From: Amphiura filiformis
Taxonomy: Eukaryota; Echinodermata; Ophiuroidea; Amphilepidida; Amphiuridae
Assembly (NCBI RefSeq): GCF_039555335.1
Contig: NC_092628.1
Coordinates: 58,019,547 to 58,083,546 of the forward strand
DNA length: 64,000 nt
Direction: 5' to 3'
A model generated the notes under the pieces. It was not told the DNA's origin, did not search any database, and worked only from the letters and a program-made list of their open reading frames with translations. Below are positions 60,501-64,000 of the stretch, in pieces. The stretch's first letter is position 1, and each line of letters begins with the position of its first letter. The position numbers were made by a program, and so were the translations under genes.

Positions 60501-62714
60501 TACAAAGATATCTGGAGTGTCAAGTTTCAAAATGTCTTTGATGGGAAAGGAACCAAGATTAAACAGGAGGGATGGATTGTAAGTAACTAAGGCAAACAAA
60601 AAATGTTGCATTGGTGTAACCCAACTAACCTTGAAAATATGCCTGACTCTGAGCTTTTTTTTTTTTTTTGGGGGGGGCAGGCTTGGAGAGGGAAGGGAGG
60701 GAAGCAAAAGAAAAAGCACTTATTCTTCTCCTCATAAAAAACAGAATATCTCAACATCGGGTCACAATGGCTGTGTAGATTACTGGTATCGGCGCAACAT
60801 TTTCAGTGTGAATGAAAAGTTTTCTCCACAAGTTTGTTACATTCATCACAAATATTTCACTACGGGCTGTACAGTTTCATATAATAATTCACGATAAAGA
60901 TACGCCATATTATCCATCAGTATGTGATGCACTATTTGCAATGTTTGAAGCATATACCAGACATGCATCATTATCATTATAACATGCTGACGGATATGTT
61001 GAATTCAACACAAAACTTTCATCCAAGAGATTTTTGTGACATGAAATTAATTAATGAATATTATCAATTGGGTGTATTTCAACTTTCTTACTTGGTATAC
61101 ATGTAGAGCTTGATATTTAAAACCGTTGTGCCAAATTTAATAATTATGACCAAAATCCTTATACATGCTATGAGGAGTTCTTAATAATGATAATGCTAAC
61201 TTTCATTTGTGTTATTATTTATGTGCCATTGTTCACAGGGTGGATTTGATATCTACAGTACTCCAATGAGAGAATTAACAGAACTCAAAGACATTGCCTA
61301 CTTCTGTAAGAGTGCCCTCCATTCCGCAGTGGAAAGTCTGGCAAAATTTGCCAAAAAGTTGACTGAATTTCGCAGCTTGGACATTAACGATCAAGTGTCG
61401 TTACTCAAACATGCTGGTTTTGAGATCTCAATGATAGCAATCTCTTCACGATATGTGGCTGATGGGTTATGGTTCCCAAGTGATAGAGTATACTTCAGGA
61501 AACAGATACTGGAACATTTGGATCTCACATTTTTTGAGGACAAGTTTCGATTTTTTGACAAGATGAAGAATTTGAATCTGTCTGATAGAGAGCTGTCTCT
61601 GTTCTGTGTACTTGCACTAGCAGCACCTGGTAAGTTTTGCTCTCAATTGACATGGGTGGAAGAATAATCCACAGATACTATATCCTATTCTTTAACTAGT
61701 CTAAAATAAGTAGAGCCTTTTGGCATCACAGTAGGAAAGTGTAGCTCAGATTTAGTGCAACAGGTGCAGACTTGCTGAAAGCATATTTTTAAATGACATG
61801 CCAAATAAAGACAGATGGATGCACAAAACCAAATAATTCCTGGATTTCTGCACATTATTTGGGACTGAACCAATCATGTAGATCCAAAGAGCACCGACAT
61901 GTTTGCATGTCGCTCACGGAGGGTAAATATTGTACTTCCAGATTATTTTGAACTTCGATTCAAAGTTTGTTGTTTGCATTCTGCATGTAACATGTGCTAA
62001 AAACATGTGATAAGTACTGCGTGCACAAACGTTTGTAACACTTAAAAGCCAGATACACTGTTCTGGGTATGCTAGACCTCCCTGCATGTTAGTATAGGGA
62101 CTAAGTACAAATGTATGCAATACGATGGCAGCTCTTAGGATTGAACCTGCAACCTTGTGATCAATGCCTAGTCAAAGATGGGCTCCTGGGGTAAAACAAC
62201 TGGAATGCATGAGGATTGAATATGAATTATGATTATTGTCGTTAGTGACTTTAAATAGACGCCACCCATTTCTATACCAAATTATTTTGGAAAGTTTTAT
62301 TCTATTCCTAGTGATTTGGAAAAATTTCTACATAGTGAAATATCATGAATATGTTGCAGTATTTAAAAGAAATGGGAATGTAGTCATGGAAGTTAGTAAG
62401 AAAATATAATCCAACAATATGCATCTAAAATGGCAGTATATATTCTTTATTTAAATGCATTTACAGATCGAGATGATCTCCTAGATCGTAACCAGGTGGA
62501 GAAGTTCCAAGAAGTCATCCTGGAGGCACTGGAGCTTGAAGTACGACACAACCATACACACAGTCCACTGGTGTTTCCAAGACTCTTGGGTAGACTTGTG
62601 GATCTTAGACAACTCAAACTGGAGCACATAAAGCAGGTACAAGAGCTGATGCTTTTGGACACGCCATCCTATGGTGGGCCAACACCACTCATGAAAGAGG
62701 TGTATGGTTTATGA
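48478..62714 (+). CDS. PPAR-like (NR1C): PPAR-like nuclear receptor, six coding exons, 402 residues
   Basis: Exons are 48478-48571, 53599-53708, 55269-55419, 60364-60578, 61239-61629 and 62467-62714. All have AG/GT borders and matching phases (1, 0, 1, 0, 1), totalling 1209 bp with the stop. The product is a ligand-regulated transcription factor expected in the nucleus. In order: a short A/B region (1-46); a DNA-binding domain with Cys 47, 50, 64, 67 and 84, 92, 102, 105 and P-box CEGCKG; a carboxy-terminal extension, RFGRMPR (121-127), typical of PPAR; a hinge; and a ligand-binding domain (about 155-402). Residues aligned by eye to human PPAR-gamma keep Cys285 (C213), the charge clamp Lys301 and Glu471 (K229, E398), His449 (H374) and Tyr473 (Y400), but lose Ser289 (L217) and His323 (F251). 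PPARs normally bind DNA with RXR. Rev-erb and E75 were considered; the real AF-2 helix, PLMKEVY, argues for PPAR. Start choice: the first ATG of the exon, context AAAATGG; upstream exons are not excluded. Confidence 0.88.
49213..49737. mobile_element. Repeat family H, copy 2 (uninterrupted)
   Basis: Matches 24258-24803 plus 25322-25346: hairpin with GGCATTGTGAAAAATCTAAA arms, a CpG-rich body with GGCGGCCAGCTCTCCCGCAA, then the TTAATGAGGTTATGAATA end. At 49714-49716 it has the single TTA that serves as empty site for the MITE nested in copy 1. It lies in intron 1 of the nuclear receptor. Confidence 0.85.
50128..50312 (+). repeat. Dispersed repeat family M, copy 3
   Basis: Shares GGAAATGAGTCAAGGAA, ATCACATTTATATTTCC, TTCTTGAGTTA and AAAATGAAAGTTTTGGGCAT with the other two copies. 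It lies in intron 1 of the nuclear receptor. Confidence 0.65.
51662..51866. mobile_element. hAT-like MITE, 205 bp, perfect 8-bp duplication
   Basis: Ends CAGTGGCATAGCCAGCA and (inverted) CAGTGGCATAACCAGGG, flanked by AGTGTTTC (51654-51661 and 51867-51874). G-rich body without a gene. It lies in intron 1 of the nuclear receptor. Confidence 0.9.
53032..53263. mobile_element. MITE with CATAGGCTTAGGAA ends, 232 bp
   Basis: Terminal inverted repeat CATAGGCTTAGGAA is flanked by TTAGA on both sides (53027-53031 and 53264-53268). The 5-bp duplication length is unusual for the other elements here; the superfamily is not assigned. It lies in intron 1, about 335 bp before exon 2. Confidence 0.7.
53599..53708 (+). 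CDS. Nuclear receptor exon 2 (first zinc finger)
   Basis: Acceptor ttttttcAG, donor AAG/GTATGT. It encodes [20 protein letters not shown] and the final CK, with spacing C-x2-C-x13-C-x2-C. The intron directly after CEGCK, between the two fingers, is a conserved position in many nuclear receptor genes. Confidence 0.95.
54260..54494. mobile_element. hAT-like MITE, 235 bp, perfect 8-bp duplication
   Basis: The ends CAGGCCCATA and (inverted) CAGGCCCATA are flanked by ATCCCCAG (54252-54259 and 54495-54502). The body has repeated TTTTTGGAC-type and GGGGGGTGTTG blocks. It lies in intron 2 of the nuclear receptor. Confidence 0.9.
55269..55419 (+). CDS. Nuclear receptor exon 3 (second zinc finger)
   Basis: Acceptor ttattacAG, donor GATG/GTAATT. 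It encodes [16 protein letters not shown], then PYVKTEP, then [19 protein letters not shown] and LAVGMSHD. The second finger is C-x7-C-x9-C-x2-C; the first gap is the D-box that normally has five residues, or three in vertebrate PPARs. CQYCRFxKCL and VGMSH are strongly PPAR-like. Confidence 0.95.
55808..56083. mobile_element. Foldback MITE, about 276 bp
   Basis: Inverted ends of about 40 bp: TATGTGACATGATCAAGGGG with GAATGAGTCGCATGTC on the left, and the inverse containing CATCCGACTCATTTCCCTTG on the right. It lies in intron 3 of the nuclear receptor. The target duplication is not resolved because the outermost bases are themselves palindromic. Confidence 0.75.
57036..57696. mobile_element. 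Large palindromic TTAA element, copy 2, 661 bp
   Basis: Same family as 5312-5990. Bordered by TTAAGGG (57036) and CCCTTAA (ending 57696). Both arms carry GAATTGCATTCTGA, ATATCAAATAATTTT, CAATTGAAAATTTT and TTGAAGATATGGATTTTT in opposite order. The two clean borders indicate a TTAA target site. It lies in intron 3 of the nuclear receptor. Confidence 0.88.
57743..58679. mobile_element. TIR element, about 937 bp
   Basis: Left TTAAACCATGGAAGTAATAC with CATGGAAGCTGGTC is mirrored by GACCAGCTTCCATG with TTACTTCCATGGTTAAA on the right. The inside is AT-rich, with no transposase recognised. It begins about 45 bp after the palindromic TTAA element. Confidence 0.65.
59405..59452. repeat. Tandem duplication AGTGACTTATTACCGGTAAT
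   Basis: Two adjacent 20-bp units with the palindromic core TTACCGGTAA, in intron 3. Too short to assign a role. Confidence 0.85.
60364..60578 (+). CDS. Nuclear receptor exon 4 (extension and hinge)
   Basis: Acceptor ctgcacAG, donor ATT/GTAAGT. It opens with [18 protein letters not shown], the PPAR-type T/A box, continues as a glutamate-rich hinge, and enters the ligand-binding domain at [14 protein letters not shown] (helix 1). The exon ends IKQEGWI in phase 0. Confidence 0.93.
61239..61629 (+). CDS. Nuclear receptor exon 5 (ligand-binding domain core)
   Basis: Acceptor gttcacAG, donor CCTG/GTAAGT, 130 codons plus one base. It covers helices 2' to about 8. The nuclear receptor signature is visible: [20 protein letters not shown], the helix 3 to helix 4 region. 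[20 protein letters not shown] corresponds to the SDISLFVAAIICCGDRPG region of PPARs. Reading into the intron would add a few residues and stop; this is not a likely product. Confidence 0.93.
62467..62714 (+). CDS. Nuclear receptor exon 6 (helices 9-12, stop)
   Basis: Acceptor atttacAG; stop TGA at 62712-62714. It encodes [16 protein letters not shown], then [20 protein letters not shown] (helix 10/11) and the AF-2 segment PLMKEVYGL. The protein ends two residues after the AF-2 tyrosine, where vertebrate PPARs have four more ending in Tyr. No AATAAA was seen between the stop codon and the window end. Confidence 0.93.
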
Positions 62715-63235
62715 TCATGAAGAGGCTGCCTTATAACATGGATATTTATGTGTGGTTCAAGGGTTATCTTGTCATTCATTGTACGCAAGTGTGGTGGATG
62801 TGAACCTTGACATTCAGGTATAGAATTTGAACTTTGAAATATACACCAAAAGTCTTCTATACATTAAGTCTTCCTTTGCACAATTCTTCCATGTGAATTC
62901 TACATATCATGACTTATAATAATGTGTAAGAGTAGTGCCAAAGCTCATCATGACTGACTTTGAAACCAGGGCTGGATATCAAAAAGCTCTGCTCAGTATC
63001 TCCTTGGTTAATTGAACCCATAATAATATGTGATGTGTTTTAGGCACAATAGGTATAAAGAGTTGAGATGCAAAATACGATATACACCAATCAGGATGTA
63101 GATGTTCATCATGTTCTGATATGGTTTGCACTCAGTCGGTGCAGTCAGGACAATGGTGTTTATGTTGTTTTGCATCTGTACTCTTCATGAACAATGTATC
63201 AATGTTGTGTAATCCACCCAGATAGTACATTGTGT

Positions 63236-63430
63236 TGGACCAAAACCCACATGCATAATTCGACTGCTTAGTGCCAGAAGTGGGTAAGTGCAATTATAGC
63301 TGTCATGTGTAGATGAGTACAAATTACTGTGTGTAAATTGCCAAATGTTCACAGGACAGCTATTGCACTTACCCACTTCTGGCACTTACATTGTGTAGCA
63401 GGCGAATTATGCATGTGGGTTTTGGTCTCC
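63236..63430. mobile_element. Foldback MITE, about 195 bp
   Basis: Arms 63236-63303 and 63354-63430 are inverted: GACCAAAACCCACATGCATA, GCCAGAAGTGGGTAAGTGCA and AGCTGTC pair with their inverses. It lies about 520 bp after the receptor stop codon, possibly in the 3' untranslated region, where it would form a strong RNA hairpin. Confidence 0.8.
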
Positions 63431-64000
63431 CTTGATGGGTTGCAAGTCTGTGTGATAAAAGACCCAGGTATGTTATACCTTTATACAGATTTCAGGATTT
63501 GGAAAGTCCTTATAGGTCTAACCGATGTAGACCATTATTCATAGGTGTGTTTCCAAACCTTTTAGGACAATTTTTTAACATACTTGAGCAATGTTGGGCC
63601 ATGGTCTTAGCAGGAATACTGCTTGTAACTTGCAGCTTTGTGAGAGTGTTCAAAATGCAGTAATGTTACAGAAATTTCACTAACATTATACCGGTGAGTC
63701 ATTGTAAGTCCTTTAATCCATCGTAAGTCAAAACCCATCGTAACTTAAACATCGGTATGATTGGTCTGGGCTTGCAATAACTTAAATGACTTATGATGCA
63801 TCACAGCTGTTAGTGAAATCTAAATATAAGTGAAATTGACCCCTGTTCGAATGGATAGTTTAAGAAGATTGCCAAGTTCAACTTTATTACAACATATTCT
63901 GGTTTCCAGAAGGGCTGGTTTGTCAAACATATAAGTAAATATGCATACACAAGTGCTCCTCTGGAAGACTTTGTCAATGGATTTCTTCTATCAGGGCATG

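Noticed and set aside
1..64000. tRNA, rRNA or snRNA genes
   Set aside because: I saw no cloverleaf with conserved A and B boxes or known small RNA sequence; a dedicated scan would be needed to exclude decayed copies.

Overview
The window looks like nuclear DNA of a marine invertebrate deuterostome, most likely an echinoderm. It is AT-rich, its genes are split by introns, and small non-autonomous transposons are very dense. The palindromes TAGGCCTA and TACATGTA recur at high frequency, a habit I associate with echinoderm and related genomes. The taxon is an inference; no marker sequence fixes it. There are no bacterial or viral features, no tRNA or rRNA genes and no CRISPR arrays.

Two host genes can be supported, both on the plus strand. 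(1) The 3' half of a single-pass membrane receptor spans about 1763-7931. It has at least three fibronectin type III (FN3) repeats on phase-1 exons, a Ser/Thr-rich stalk exon, an exon with one transmembrane segment, and a last exon encoding a 97-residue cytoplasmic tail with six tyrosines. Its 5' part lies outside the window or is hidden upstream. One FN3 exon carries a one-base frame break, and a decayed duplicate of another FN3 exon sits in the following intron. (2) A complete six-exon nuclear receptor gene spans 48478-62714. It encodes 402 residues and resembles the PPAR family (NR1C): a CEGCKG P-box, a PPAR-type carboxy-terminal extension, and a ligand-binding domain ending in an AF-2 helix. 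All exon phases join cleanly. The second zinc finger has seven residues between its first two cysteines, where most nuclear receptors have five and vertebrate PPARs three.

The rest is mainly mobile and repetitive DNA. Positions 1-1015 hold a minus-strand non-LTR reverse transcriptase fragment. Other degenerate reverse transcriptase pieces lie at 3430-4310, 25990-26700, 29069-30640 (RTE-like) and 40395-40690. Positions 10600-16740 form a complex block: inverted arms of about 700 bp plus two arrays of a 61-bp minisatellite that contains its own hairpin. More than twenty short elements with terminal inverted repeats (TIRs) can be delimited, many with target-site duplications (TSDs): TA, TTA, TTAA and 8-bp hAT-like types. 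Several are nested, and one nested insertion can be compared with its empty site elsewhere in the window. Positions 31484-32070 are a long almost pure pyrimidine tract.

The two genes have no visible functional link. Most of the interest lies in the divergent PPAR-like receptor, the damaged FN3 receptor exons, and the unusually readable record of nested transposition.
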